This document shows positions 24,053-36,127 of a DNA stretch of 64,000 nt, piece after piece. Position 1 is the first letter of the stretch, and each line of letters opens with the position of its first letter. Origin of the DNA: Phycomyces blakesleeanus NRRL 1555(-) (taxonomy: Eukaryota > Mucoromycota > Mucoromycetes > Mucorales > Phycomycetaceae); the NCBI RefSeq assembly GCF_001638985.1, contig NW_017265142.1, positions 1,294,572-1,358,571 of the forward strand, read 5' to 3'. The position numbers and the translations under genes were made by a program. The notes below the pieces were generated by a model. The model saw nothing but the letters and a program-made list of their open reading frames with translations, did not search any database and had not been told where the DNA came from.

Positions 24053-26256
24053 ATGCCGCTGATTACCTTGCCATACATTTCGGTACAACCAGACTGGGAT
24101 CAAGTTGTAAGAGATGTCAGTACAAATACTACACCTTCTGAACAATTTTGGGTGTCATGCTACGAGACAGGTACAAAATAGTCTTGAGACGTAATTTACA
24201 ATGCCAGAAAAAAAAGAAAACCAAAAAGCAAATTGTCGTATATGACTGACATTACGAGGAATGAATTGGTTTCTGGAAAAACAAAACAACAACAATAAAA
24301 AAGGCAAACAATCAGTACACGCCAAGGTTGCTGTGGAAAAGTCAAGTAGTCCTTCCAAACCACAGCTAAAGGGTATAGAAGGTGTAGAAGTCAAACCTAT
24401 AAATTCTGTAAGTAATTAATTAATTAATTAGCTATTTCACATAGCTTACGTGTACATTATACTCAAAATTATTAAATAATTAAAATTGACGGTTTACGAA
24501 TTATTAGATATCATTCAGTCTAAGCTGCCCATCTTATTCGTTAAAAGACATCTTGATTGTTGGACCTAAGCACAAGCTTAGTCCTTTCCAAGGAAAAGAG
24601 GTATATTTTAAGATTAATAAGTATTATTATTTGGATAAAAAAATCGTACAATATTGACACCGCCAATACGCACATCTTTAATTTCATCAGTTGGGTTGTA
24701 TTAATGTATCTCCTAATGGGGACTTATATGCAGCAAGCTCTGGTAAAGATATATCAATTGGAAAATTAAATAATGAACAAGCAGTGGTAAGTGCTATTCT
24801 CGTGTTTTAATAAGGAACAAAGAGAGAGAGAGAAAACTTAAAGGTGTGTATAGCGAACTCTGGAAGGGCATCTTGATGATGTTACTGTAGTTCAATTCTT
24901 TCCTAGCAATCAAGGTAAGAGAGAGAGAGAGAGGACTTGTTGTACAATTGGTCTTATCATTCATGTGTTTTTATATGAGCAGTTTTGTTGAGTGGAGCAT
25001 CTGATTTCCAAGTAAAAATCTGGTCTGTATTGGATGGCAGCAACCCAGTAACTCTTAAAGGACATACCTCAGGTATTTGAGCATTTAATTACCAGTGAAT
25101 ATATTCAACCAGTATTTTACACAGGTTAATTCTTAAATATATATGTTATTAGCCATCACGGATCTTGATATTGTGGGTCGAGGAAAGAATGTTCTGTGTA
25201 AGTAAAATTATTGAATGAATTTTTTTTTTAAAAAAAAGGTGGGAGGGGGTATGTTACTTACTAATTTGTATTGCGTTTTCCTATCACTTGATTTGATTTA
25301 GCATCTTCGCGTGATGGTACAGTACGCTTGTGGCATTGTGGTAAGTATTTTACTTTTACTTTTATTTTTGTAAATAGTACAAAAAGAAGTAATTGAAGCT
25401 AAACATAAATGGTGTGGGAATGTGTAGGTACTGGAACAACTATTGCAGTCTTGGGTGATTACGGTACCATCGTCAATAAGATTAGCGTAGTGGCTTTGCC
25501 AGCCAAGTACATGTCGGTAGTTGTTGAGGGCACAGATGAAAAAGAGAGTGAGACTGCAGATAAGCTGGTATTAGTTGGTTTGAGCGATGGTACAGTCCGC
25601 GGTATTCACTTAGGAACAAAGGAAGAAGTAAGTTCGTGTAAAAAGGAAATATTTGTATATCTTATATACTATGTGGGTCTAATAAATATTCTTGTCTAGT
25701 TGTTCTCTACATTACCCAAAGATTCTGCTATTACAGCGATTGCCTTTGATGATAATACCTCTACATTGTGTACGGGTGATTTGCATGGCGTTGTAGAAGT
25801 ATTTTCTTTGTCTGATACTAGGTAACTTAAATATTAGGAGGGAGGGACAGCTTGTTAAATAAGTTCAATGTTATCTAATATATAATTGGATTCATTACAT
25901 AGTAAACCTTTGGTCCATTGGAAGCGCAATGACCATTCAGTTACTGCCTTGACAACAAGATTAAATGAAAATGGTGACCGAGTATTATGCGTTTCAAATG
26001 GTATATTTTTTATTTACACCTTTGAAAAAAAAAGTACTCAAAATAATTTAATTTTTACTTTATAGCGGACGGAAGTGTGTACCAAACAAACTCTTTTGAA
26101 TTAGTATTAAAACAAGGCTCTGTAGCCTTGGAAGTAGAATATACCGGAAATGAATTGGAGCCTGTGCGAAGCATGGTTATTCTTCCCAGTACAGAAACAA
26201 TTGGATTCAATCGTATTGTTTGTGGTGTTCGTGATGGAAGCATTAACATTTATTAA
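24053..26256 (+). CDS. PAAF1: WD40 protein, proteasomal ATPase-associated factor 1 (Paaf1/Rpn14-like)
   Basis: Twelve exons: 24053-24170, 24304-24407, 24508-24600, 24691-24786, 24854-24914, 24983-25072, 25153-25197, 25302-25340, 25428-25627, 25700-25821, 25903-26000, 26066-26256; about 418 residues, close to the family size. The N-terminus (IQ/VQPDWDQ followed by FWVSCYETG) matches Paaf1. WD repeats follow: RTLEGHLDDVTVVQFFPSN, VLLSGASDFQVKIWS, LKGHTSAITDLDIV, SSSRDGTVRLWHC, VLVGLSDGTVRGI and CVSNADGSVYQ. Paaf1/Rpn14 binds Rpt ATPases and acts as a chaperone in assembly of the 19S proteasome cap. All exon phases join. An alternative acceptor at 24315 would shorten exon 2 by 12 nt in frame. 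Several exons are under 65 nt. Confidence 0.88.
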
Positions 26257-26740
26257 GATATATTACATTATGTACTCAAATGAATGGTTTTGTATGTATT
26301 TGGGTTCTTTACTCCTTCTCGCTTAGCTTCCATGTATTAAAGTAATAAAAATGAATGAATGTAGATTTTGTTTATCTCCTGAATTCAAATGGAATAGTTT
26401 GTAAGTGCTTTTTGGTTTTCTCCTGTGAATCCATCCACTTTTCTTTCTTGTTAAAAAAAAACAAAATACGTTAAAGGGATTTTGGTACAATGAATATGTG
26501 TATAAGAACTTTTCGATAATCTTACATTGGTGTGTACCCCCTAAACAATTTTCGCCCAGGGTTATTGTACACTTTATCCTGATTGAATGTATAAGTTTGT
26601 TAAACTTTAGAGTAGGTTCTAAATAGGTTCTTATGCTTTTGTTTCGTTGGTTTATTATGAATGATGTGGATTTATAGGAAGTGTAATAATTTATACGTTC
26701 GAAAGAATTTATGTATATATAAATAAAGTACAAAGATTAA
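26257..26740. other. intergenic, convergent terminators
   Basis: Lies between the stop codons of two convergent genes (Paaf1-like on + and Utp16-like on -). AT-rich with AATAAA-like hexamers. No gene seen. Confidence 0.5.
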
Positions 26741-27602
26741 TTAATGAGAAGAGGTGTTTTTTCGAGCAAAGATTAGAGCACCTCCTGCTCTACCCTGACT
26801 TGAGTTTCTCACTGCGTCCTTTCTTGGTGTAGACTTTCTGTTGAGCTTCTGGTTACGGAACGAAAGAATCTTTGCATCGACACTTTGAGGACGAGGACGG
26901 TTGTTGAGTACTCGAACGGTATATTCACCTACTCGTCTCTCAGTTTTCTTTGATTTCTTTGTTTTGCGCTTTTCTTCCTCTTCTTCCTCTTCCAATCTTT
27001 CAAAGTCTTCGAGTGACATATGGTTTCGTTTTCTAGTCGCCTTTTCTTCTTCAGCAAACTGAGCCAAGAGATCGGTGGGTAGCAATTTCTTGGTTGATGT
27101 AGTCTCTTCTGCTTCTTCGTCTGCTTCGTCTGCTTCTTCTGCTTCGTCTTCTTCCGCTTCGTCTTCATTTACTTCATCCTCTTTTTCTTCTTTTTCTTTC
27201 TCGGCAACCTTTTTTACGGCCTTTTGTTTGATTCCTCTTTTACTAGTTGCCTTTTGCTCCTTCAATATCTGGTCACGCTGTCGTCGTTTCTCTTTCTTGA
27301 GTTGGGCAAGTCTAATAAGATATAATAAAATTAAAATTAATTGAATTAAAATTGAATTTTTTAAAAGAAAAAAGAAAAAAATTCAATACGGGATTTATAT
27401 GTATTGATTTGAATCTTCACCTGGCTGCTTCGTCTTGCTGTGCCTTCAACTCTTTGGCGATTGCTGACTTGGTAGCTGAGGTTGACACAACTTCGGGAGC
27501 ATCGTCATCCGAGTCTTCCTCTTCTTCGACTACATCGACAGTTTTTTTGATGGGTTCAGGTACAATAATCTCTTCATCCTCTCCAAAAATCTTCTTTGCC
27601 AT
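26741..27602 (-). CDS. BUD21: Utp16/Bud21-like U3 snoRNA-associated protein
   Basis: Two exons: 27602-27421 and 27311-26741; 250 residues. The protein is highly charged. It has an acidic first part, a Lys/Arg coiled stretch, a long Glu/Asp/Ala-rich run, and a C-terminal block GEYTVRVLNN..RPQSVDAKILSFRNQKLNRK that resembles the U3 snoRNA-associated (Utp16) domain. Utp16 is a small-subunit processome component that acts with U3 in early cleavage of pre-rRNA in the nucleolus. The gene is divergent from UreD. The assignment rests on the C-terminal block and the composition, since the rest is low complexity. Confidence 0.7.
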
Positions 27603-27980
27603 TTTTATGTCTGTGTGTGTGTGTGTTATGGAGGGTAATTGCTGTTAGAATGCGTGAATAAAAAATAAATGTAATGCAATATGTGTGGTGGCTTGTACAG
27701 TAGATGAAAGACAGGTCACACAAGAGGGGACTGGGAGGGTATCTTTGTAGCGGACTATAATTTATTTTTTATTTTTTTGCTTAAGCTCATTTTAAGGTAC
27801 ACACACACACATACACACACACAACAGATACGCACGCACACACTCATACAGAGAGATAATGCGTATGTTCGATTGCTTATCTTTGTGGGACAAATCTTTC
27901 TCTTACCTCTTTTTATCTTTCTTTTTTTTCTCTCTTTCCTTTCTTGCTCTCTTGCTCTCTTGATTTCTCTTCTTTTATAG
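27603..27980. promoter_or_regulatory. shared intergenic region between divergent UTP16-like and UreD genes
   Basis: 378 bp separate two divergent start codons, so the region must carry both promoters. It contains an interrupted CA repeat at about 27800-27850 and a pyrimidine-rich run ending in TTTATAG directly before the UreD ATG. That run looks like an acceptor and could mean a 5' UTR intron. Confidence 0.45.
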
Positions 27981-29075
27981 ATGAAACGCTTCTCGTCTGC
28001 AAATACTGATATTCCAGGAAAAGGTATTCTGGTGTGTCAATGCCATGACCGTGAAACACGCTTTTCAAGGATCCATGCCCAGTATCCTCTGAAATTTATC
28101 CCGACCAAGGCATATGCTGACCGTCTGGCGGTGGTGTATATGCTTAGCTACGGAGGAGGTGTTGTTAGTGGAGATATGTTTGATGTGGTGATTGAAATTG
28201 AATCACAGGCTATCCTTATGTTGCTGACTCAAGGCAATACCAAGATCTTCAAGGACAGGATCCAGCAACAAAAGTGGATGGCCTCTCTTGCCCAGACAAC
28301 ACAACCCTTGCTTGGATTTTCTACTTTGATACCCTCAAACTTAATCAAAGCAGAAGCAGAAGCAGCAGCAACAACAGCAGCAGCAGCGACAGCAGAAAAA
28401 GAAAAAACCTTTGTAAATCCAGATGACGTTAAGGTGTCCCAACAACACATCACAGCCGCTGTGGCGCCTTTAGGTACACTTATCATTTTGCCTGATCCTG
28501 TTACTTCTTTCCGTGATTCTTCATTCCAGTCAAAGCAAACCTTTCGTCTTGAGGATAGTTCTTCTCAGCTGGTCTTGTTGGATTGGTTTACGAGTGGACG
28601 ACAGACCCGTGAAAACTGGTGTTTCCGACACTATATGAGTCATATTGATGTCTGGGTCGGTAAACGCATGGTATTAAGAGATCGCTTGGTTTTGGAAGAT
28701 GAGGAGTATATGAGAAAAGACGGTTCAGAGGAGACTTCATATGCATCTCGTCTTAAGCCATATACTTGTTTTGCGACGCTTATTATCATCAGTGCGGACC
28801 CTACCACGGTCTCTGATCCTCTACCATTGAAGCAATCTATTGACTTCCTTCAGGAAAAGGCAGAACAGGTCCGTATGTTACCCAACTCTATGCACAGTCC
28901 CGAGGACAGAAGTATCTTGTGGTCCACTAGTCCTCTTCTTGGCGGCAGGGGTGTTTTGGTTCGTATTTCAGGGATGACTACTGAGCAAGTTAGAGATTTT
29001 GTTAAAAATGAGTGCCTTGGTGATGGACTAAAGGGTATCATTGGAGAAGGAATGTTCAAAAAGGTTCTCGCTTAG
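27981..29075 (+). CDS. ureD: urease accessory protein UreD
   Basis: Single exon, 364 residues. Family blocks are visible: YPLKFIPTK near the N-terminus, YMLSYGGGVVSGD, LLTQGNTKIFK, a proline-containing LGTLIILPDPVTSFRDSSF, and a C-terminal LGGRGVLVRISGMTTEQVRDF. UreD (UreH) is the scaffold that binds apo-urease and, with UreF and UreG, delivers nickel to the active site. Its presence implies a nickel urease elsewhere in the genome. An Ala/Gln/Glu-rich low-complexity insert (encoded near 28350-28405 by GCA-type repeats) interrupts the domain between two conserved blocks. No intron is needed, which is unusual among its neighbours. Confidence 0.93.
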   Translation: MKRFSSANTDIPGKGILVCQCHDRETRFSRIHAQYPLKFIPTKAYADRLAVVYMLSYGGGVVSGDMFDVVIEIESQAILMLLTQGNTKIFKDRIQQQKWMASLAQTTQPLLGFSTLIPSNLIKAEAEAAATTAAAATAEKEKTFVNPDDVKVSQQHITAAVAPLGTLIILPDPVTSFRDSSFQSKQTFRLEDSSSQLVLLDWFTSGRQTRENWCFRHYMSHIDVWVGKRMVLRDRLVLEDEEYMRKDGSEETSYASRLKPYTCFATLIIISADPTTVSDPLPLKQSIDFLQEKAEQVRMLPNSMHSPEDRSILWSTSPLLGGRGVLVRISGMTTEQVRDFVKNECLGDGLKGIIGEGMFKKVLA

Positions 29076-29742
29076 TTAGATAGATAGATAAAGAGAGAAA
29101 AGGCCATGATTTACTTGTATTCTTTATATTCTTTGTAATTTTTTTTGTATTACTGTATTTAATAATGTGAAATGGTTTTATTAAGCCAAGCTGTGTGAAT
29201 ACGCACATATTGTATGTTGGTCTTGATGACTTTTTTCTTTTAATAATAATAATTCTTATTATCATAAAAATAACATTTTTCATATATACACAGATTGAAG
29301 ACCCTCGATTCTATTTATTATTATTATTATTATTATTACTATTACTATTATTATTATTATTATTATTATTGAAACAAGAAAGGGAAAGCAACAGCAACTG
29401 TAGCAACAGCAACTGTAGCAAAAATAAATAAATAAATAAGAAATTGTCAAGAATGGGAATAAATTTGACAGAAACAGTTGAAAGCAAAGATCATCCCTGC
29501 ATATTTCTCTCTCTTTTTTTTTGGTTTTGGAAATATGCTTTTAAGTATGGGATGAGTTTGTTTTCACTGCTGCTACAAGGAGTACCAAAAAGAAAAAGAA
29601 AAATAAGAATCCTTGAGCCTATAATGGTCAATATTCTGACTACGACCATAAAAAGGAGGAGGAGATAGAGGGGAGTAGGGGTATAATGGTGAACCTAAAG
29701 TGGAATGAGATTCGGTGATGTTGATTATGTTGATTATGAGAA
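29076..29742. other. intergenic, convergent region with (ATT)n tract
   Basis: Lies between UreD and the DHHC gene, both of which end here. Holds an ATT microsatellite at about 29313-29371 and a GCAACA repeat near 29390. No gene seen. Confidence 0.5.
29313..29371. repeat. (ATT)n microsatellite
   Basis: About 19 ATT units with two ACT interruptions. Confidence 0.85.
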
Positions 29743-30482
29743 CTATCGACTCTGGCTAGGCTCTACTCTGGCCTGACTAGATTCGACAAATTTTCTTCGG
29801 CGAAGATAACTACATCATCATAATAATAATAATAAAACCAAGTATATTATATTAGGTTTACTTAATAAGAAAATTTAAACAATTTATTAATTTATTAATT
29901 TACCTTTTTGGTTGTGGCCTGCAAAGTACATGGATCATGTTTTGAGCTGGACTGCCCTTGTTAAACGGATTTGCACTAATGCCTGGATATTTACTGTTGA
30001 TTATTGAAGCACGAAGCTGCAAAGATGATCAAAACAAAAGTAAGGTAATATTAGTTTAAGGAAACCACAATTCTATTTTCGCTCTTTCTCTCTCTCTTTA
30101 TTGATAATATATAATATAATATAATATTTATATAATGTATAGGATATACCTGCTCGTGGGTGGTGACGCCTTTGAAGATCAGGGAACAGTGATAGAATGT
30201 CAGGCCACCGACCATCCAGAGGAGAAGAAAGCAAACGATGGCAAGAACGAAGCTTACTGGAGCTGCATGAAAAACCGTAATAAAGGTGATGTTCCCAGAA
30301 TGGTCTCTGACTATAAGTAGGAGATGTACAATCGAAAACACAATGACAAATAGGCAGAGAAAGGTAGCAGTGACAATAAATGTAAAGAATGGTCGGTAAT
30401 TTCGTTTTCCAATGCAATTATTCAGCCAGATACAGTGATGATCTTCATTCTCTAGGAAGAAGAAGAAGACATAGAACGTTAG

Positions 30483-30515
<33 letters not shown>

Positions 30516-31731
30516 TGTATGTATATAATTCAATAGGACTTACCCACACAATTATCGCATTGGCGACAATGGCTGGCACGAGGTGGTCTATAGAGCTTAC
30601 ATGTATCGCAGTAACGCAGTGCCCAAGTGTTGTCTCTGATCTTTACTTCTTTTTGAACTGGGACGTGACTCCACTCAGATTCACCGTAGTATGCTGACCC
30701 TTGGTCATCAAAGAACTCGGGCGTAGGGTCTAAGTCGCGCGGGATGATCTGTGGGTCGTCTTTGTAAGCCGGTAATATTTTATCTTATTTATTTATTTTA
30801 TAGTCATAAAGAATATACATACTCCGGGGTCAGTCCAAGAAGTCTTGATCATCGAAGCAAATGAAAGAACAAACAGATAACAAAATACGATAGGAACAGC
30901 TGGATGAACATTATCCCATAAGAACGGGCAGCTACAATTTTTTATAAATAACATATTAAATAAATATTTTCCTTTAAAAAAAAAGAATTCTTACGTAAAT
31001 ATACCAAATAGAACAGATGGACCAACAATAAGTACAAGTGCAACAAGGAATGCCCAATATTCTCTGCTAGTCATAAAGCGACCTCCACAAAAGAACTTAT
31101 TGCGACCTGGAAAGTCTTGGTAGTTACGTCTCTGTAGTTGTGGTACTGCCAAGGTTTGGACTGGAGGTTGAACTTGGATGGGGGTAGACGAGATAGTTGG
31201 ATTAATCGGTGCGGGAGAGGACATGAGTGGTGTGGGTAATGGAGGTACATAGGCTGGACTTGATTTGTAATTGTCTGTATTTAATTGACGTGATTGTCCA
31301 ATCAGGGTTGTACTGTCATCATTTGTCATGTTTGAAAGGGATGTAACACCTGAACAGTGAGGTATTGGATCTTCGTTGTGAGATGAGTCAGTAATTGTCT
31401 TTAGACTGCTTTCATCCGTGGCTGAGGCGTTACTTGAGCGAATGAGACGCTGCTTAGAAGGGAGGCCGAGGTTCTCGAGGGAATCTGGGACTTGGGTGTC
31501 TGTGAATCTTAGTATGGAATTAGATTGGAAGAAGGGTGACAGGGGTTGGGATGTACTGTGCAGTCCCAGCCTTGCTTCATCCCATCCAGCAGGTGGGGCT
31601 ATAGAAGTTAGCAGTCTGAAGCGACTCTCGGTCGAGGGTACAGCAGAAGTGGTCGCAATAGAAGAAACTACAAGACCCGGGGGATTCGACTGTTGTAGTG
31701 TTTGCGGTGGCCGTTTTGGCGAACTGGCCAT
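29743..31731 (-). CDS. DHHC-type protein S-palmitoyltransferase (Erf2-like)
   Basis: Six exons: 31731-30995, 30931-30823, 30748-30544, 30451-30150, 30016-29904, 29809-29743; 510 residues. The Cys-rich DHHC domain is complete: [39 protein letters not shown], then two membrane segments. Two hydrophobic segments also precede it, giving the four-span layout of the family, with TTHEQ marking the TTxE motif after the last span. The first about 190 residues are a Ser/Pro-rich, probably cytosolic and disordered extension. The enzyme attaches palmitate to cysteines of membrane-associated proteins through a Cys-acyl intermediate, here the Cys of DHHC. The best match is the Erf2/ZDHHC9-14-18 group from the layout; substrates cannot be inferred. 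Confidence 0.92.
30487..30523. repeat. (ATGT)n microsatellite in an intron
   Basis: About nine tetramer copies lying inside the third intron of the DHHC gene. Confidence 0.85.
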
Positions 31732-32194
31732 TGCAAAACTTGCTTTTTACAAGGGATGGGGTTAGCAGAAAAGAGAATCCAAAGTGAAATGATTTATTTT
31801 ATTTGGAAACGATGTTGGTCGCACGACTCAGTGAGGGCACACACACTCTTTCACACACACACACACACACACAAGCCCAAACATTCATACAGAATACACA
31901 CGTATATATTTATATACAAGTACTTATATACACAGATACATATATGTATATTTATATTTATATTTATATTTATATTTATATTTATATTTATATTTATATT
32001 TATATATAAAAGTGTATCTTTGGCTGGGATATATTCTTCTTCTTTCTTGCCTTTTCTCTTTCCTTTCATCGACGATCCTTTCTTTTTATTTTCTTAATAT
32101 ATTATTATTATTATTTGCTTTCCTTCTCCCCTCTCTCTTATAACCCCTTGTTCCTTTTATATACATATATATCTTTACCTATACTATCTAAGCT
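31732..32194. other. intergenic between divergent DHHC and RhoGAP genes
   Basis: Contains a CA tract near 31855 and a (TTTATA)n tract at 31949-32003. It must carry both promoters. No gene seen. Confidence 0.5.
31949..32003. repeat. (TTTATA)n hexamer repeat
   Basis: About nine tandem copies of a TTTATA unit. Confidence 0.9.
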
Positions 32195-33599
32195 ATGGAG
32201 TTGATGCAACACAAAGACACCTCTCTTAAGAACTGGTGGAAGAAAGTCACCTTGAAGAAGCAGAACACTCGCAAATCAGGTAAGGGACTATTCACCCAGC
32301 AAGTCTAGCCACTGACCCCCTCCCTCTGGAAGACTCAGTTCAGGTTTTCGGTGTACCATTGGAAAACAGTCTTGAATTATCCAGAGCAATAGTTACCTAT
32401 ACAGACAATGGCAATAAACCTATTGTAGGCTATATACCCACTATTGTTGCAAAATGCGGCTTCTTCCTCAAAGATCAGGGCAAGTCGAATCAAATCAAAT
32501 CAAATATATATATATATACAAGAAGCTTTACAGAATTGATGTACTAAACATATCATTACCATTATCACTATCACTATCACTATCATTGTTACTCTTATTA
32601 CTCTCACAGGCCTATATACTGAAGGAGTGTTTCGTATGAGTGGCAGGTGAGAACAATACTTATCAGACAGAAAAAAAAAAAAAAAGAGTTGGACTGACAG
32701 CACAACACACCAGCGCAAAACGTATCGGTGAACTCCAACTCATATTCAATACCCCACTTGACTACGGCAAGCAATTTGACTGGAAAGGCTATTCTGTCCA
32801 TGATGCTGCTAATGTTCTTCGCCGCTTTCTCAACTATATGCCTGAGCCTGTCATTGTCCACGAGCTATACCATCCTTTCCGTAATGTAATGGGTAATATA
32901 AATATATAAATATAAATAATAGGGTCGATTTATCAAGTAAAAGATATATATATATATATATATATATAAATATAAAATGATGGAGCTGATGAGTTTATTA
33001 CAGAAACCGAATCTACGGATATTAACCGCATTAGGGCATTTCAACACCTACTTGATCAACTGCCATGCGAGAATCAACACTTGTTATTCTACCTCCTAGA
33101 CCTCATTGGCGTATTTGGCAAACATGCGCACTACACCAAAATGGATATTTTCAATTTGGCTTCAGTATTCACACCCGGACTTCTCCTGAGCCCCGAACAC
33201 GCAATGAACCCGATTCATTACAAGACATCCCAGAAGGTTGTCCAGTTCCTGATTGAGCACCACGCCAGCTTCAAGACACCCAAACAAAGCGGGTCTGAGA
33301 CTGTGCTTGGTCTACAGGACTCGGCTGGATCCGATCGTTCGTGTGCTCTCGAATCTCTCTATCCCGACTTTCACTCTGGACTCAATATGCAGCCAAGTAT
33401 TCATTCATCACCATCACCATCACCATCACCTTACGGAAACTCTCCGGCCACACCTTGTTTCCATCCTAATGACATGGCATTTGCCTCCTCTGATGAAAAG
33501 CATCTTCTTCGTGCAAATACCGTCCCTGCCAAACGATCTCGTTATGGCTTTCATGATCCTATCCAGACCATTCATATGAACGAGGGAACTCATGTCTGA
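32195..33599 (+). CDS. RhoGAP-domain protein
   Basis: Five exons: 32195-32279, 32339-32479, 32610-32646, 32714-32892, 33004-33599; 345 residues. A short basic, Trp-containing N-terminus leads directly into a RhoGAP domain: FGVPLENSL, YIPTIVAKCGFFLKDQGLYTEGVFRMSGS with the arginine finger at about Arg84, DAANVLRRFLNYMPEPVI, and LLFYLLDLIGVF...ASVFTPGLL. It stimulates GTP hydrolysis by Rho-family GTPases that control polarity and actin. The C-terminal about 100 residues are Ser/Pro-rich, with an SPSPSP run from CACCAT repeats. Intron 2 (32480-32609) starts with GC (AGG|GCAAGT) and ends in CAG, a GC-AG intron. For intron 1, the acceptor at 32338 gives a normal 59-nt intron; an earlier AG would make it only 29 nt. 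Confidence 0.9.
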
Positions 33600-35672
33600 T
33601 ATTTCGAATTATTGTTTTTCTTTGCTTCTCTCTTTTTTTTTTGCTGTGCAAAATAGAGAGAGAGAAAAGAAGAACAAATATCATTCATCCTTTTGCTTTC
33701 TCTCTTACGCTCCTAACCTACATCTTACATACACCTTTCATCTACATAACTGCACACACAATTCCCTTGTTACTTGCAAAGAAAACTGGTGTTTCTACTA
33801 TAGGCATACATATAGAATTATATAGCTATAGGCATAGTAATTTATCAAAAAATATATGTAAATGTAAATGTGTATATATATATATATATATTATATATAC
33901 GTTCTATACATCACTCGGGTCACAAAGATCAAAATATAAACCCAAATTGAGTTGTGTGCGATTAATCTGACTGATTTTATTATCGTCATTATTATGACTA
34001 TTTTATTATTTTATTATGTTATTATCATTCTGTTCATCTCAATTGTTTTTCTTTGTGAAAGCGTGGCATTCTGGCAATTATCCAAATTCACTTACTTTGC
34101 GCCACATGGAGCGGACCCATACTTCCCGCTTGTCGGGGACCCGAAAAAAGGGCCGCAAGTACGACTATTGAGTAACTTTGAGTTGTACAATCATTAAGAG
34201 AGAGAAAAGTATATTTTGTCATATAACACACAACTTAATAACATTCAAACCAAAAGCCTTCTTTTATGTGTGTGTATATATGTATATATATATGTATATA
34301 TATTAGAGGTCAATGATAATTGTATAGCTTTCTTACTTTTGAGTTTATACATTCTATATAGATTTCAATACAGAAATTAACTAGCTACAATGTCATATTC
34401 TGTAATAAACTTGGATCAGGAACCAAATCTTTTATTGTCGTTTTTATTACTACATTTTGAAAGCTTACTTTTTAAATTTTTCTAATTTATTTATTTTTTG
34501 GTGAGTTTCGTATGGCTTAAAATATTACTAAATTGTATAGTTCCGTTTAATGTCGCTTATGTATATATATATATATATATATACATATGTCATATGAAAA
34601 GGTAATATATAATCCAATCAGTGCGCTTAGATGTATACACACCAAAAAAAAAAGGGTCTTTTTTCTATATCAAATAATAAAGTAATTGAAAAGGTATATA
34701 ACAATGATATATTCAATTAGTAGTGCATGCTTACTCCTTACATTTAACAACAAAAGATAATGAAAGCTTTTGTTTTTTTGGGGGGTTTCTCTCTCATAAT
34801 CAACAAAGCTAGTATTTCCCCTCTTTAAGACCTTAATCATGGTTGAGATTTGTCGTCTCTTTTTCTTTGTGTTTGTAAGCCATCGTAAGACCCGTAAAGG
34901 AGTATAGAGATTCTTTGCCTCGTAAAAATATTAAAAAGGGGGAGGGCAAAAATAATCAATTTGTCTTTTATGATTAATTACAAACATTGATAAGTGTTAG
35001 AGAAAGATATGTATGTATATAGCACAACATTAATTCCTTTTTCAGGTATTGTTCCTTTGAGTCCTTCAGTAAAATGGAAACCGAGTATATAACATATATT
35101 GTGCTCTCTTTGAAAACGTGTTGGGAATGAAACAAATGCAACAGTAACAACAGCTTTAACGGCTATTATTCAGTGGTCGTGACCGACTGAATTAATGAAC
35201 CCTTGAATGATAAGGAGAAGGTTACAAAATTCTTGTTAGTACGATGCTCCTGGGCTAAATATTTACTGTAATTTATCCATGATTTGAATTTTGTATCCAT
35301 ACACATATAGATCTATTGAACATTAGTCAGAGAAAGAAGAAGCAAAAAAAAAGTACATCTATACAAAGCCACTTCGCGGACTTGATCGACGTCGTTTATG
35401 ACGATCATGAACTTTTAAGCAATGGTTGGTGACACGAGCAATATATGCCAAGGACGATGCTTCTTATAAATGTTGCGGCATAGAACGAACAGGCATATGA
35501 CAGCTGTTTCTCAAAGGGTATCAAAAGGGACATATTCAACAAACTAATGTATTAATGATACCTTATTTCTACTATATATTGACGCGACCATGAGAAAGAA
35601 ATAAATATTGCTCGTGGTTAAAATAAAATAAATATATTTGTGTCTGTGTGTGTATGTGTGTCCTGGCAAAAA
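33600..35672. other. intergenic, no convincing gene
   Basis: AT-rich DNA with AT microsatellites near 33875, 34280 and 34570. A GC-richer island at about 34090-34160 encodes a short Pro/Gly-rich stretch with no start or motif. On the minus strand, near 35480-35365, a basic Arg/Ser-rich segment ends at a stop but has no identifiable start. Confidence 0.4.
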
Positions 35673-36127
35673 TTAACGCTGCGACGACGATTGCAGGGTG
35701 GTATAAGAAATGAAAGTCGTGATAGACACATTGGTGTCACTTGGCGTATCGGATTCTACAGTCTGTGGCCCTATTTTTTTTTATATTTTATTTTTTTAGT
35801 TTTAGAGAAGATTTAGGCGCTTATTTGTGGGTACCAATGTTCTACAAAGACTGGGAATGCCATACACTCAAAATAAAACCTTGACAGTAGACCATGTCCT
35901 TCTAGACGTTGCTTTGACAATGTAATAAGAAAAATCTCTTGGGCAGATAAAGTATATATGAGACATCTTGACTTGACCTTATCCGGTGAACTTTGCATTT
36001 TTGAAAAGAAAAACCAGAAAAATAAATAAAATAAAATAAATGCCCGAGTTAACCTTGTATCTCGCCGCTCGTTTTCCGTTCTTGATGGGCGAGACTTTGA
36101 CGGTATTCTAAAGAATATTGTTTCCAT
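35673..36127 (-). CDS. candidate small three-exon gene (98 aa)
   Basis: Unrecognised. Exons 36127-36054, 35990-35866 and 35770-35673 join in phase and give 98 residues. The middle part (KSRCLIYTLSAQEIFLITLSKQRL) and the Ser/Thr-rich end look coding. Base composition is closer to that of neighbouring exons than of spacers. The first intron is 63 nt and its length is a multiple of three with no stop. Read-through would therefore insert 21 mostly Phe and hydrophobic residues, so the intron is likely but not certain. Donors are GTTAAC and GTATGG. No family identified. Confidence 0.35.

Noticed and set aside
32280..32308. 29-nt first intron in the RhoGAP gene
   Set aside because: An acceptor 30 nt further on gives a normal 59-nt intron with a pyrimidine tract and the same frame, so the ultra-short intron is unnecessary.
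35340..35480. Basic Arg/Ser-rich C-terminal-like peptide on the minus strand
   Set aside because: It has a stop but no start and no acceptor in phase with neighbouring exons.
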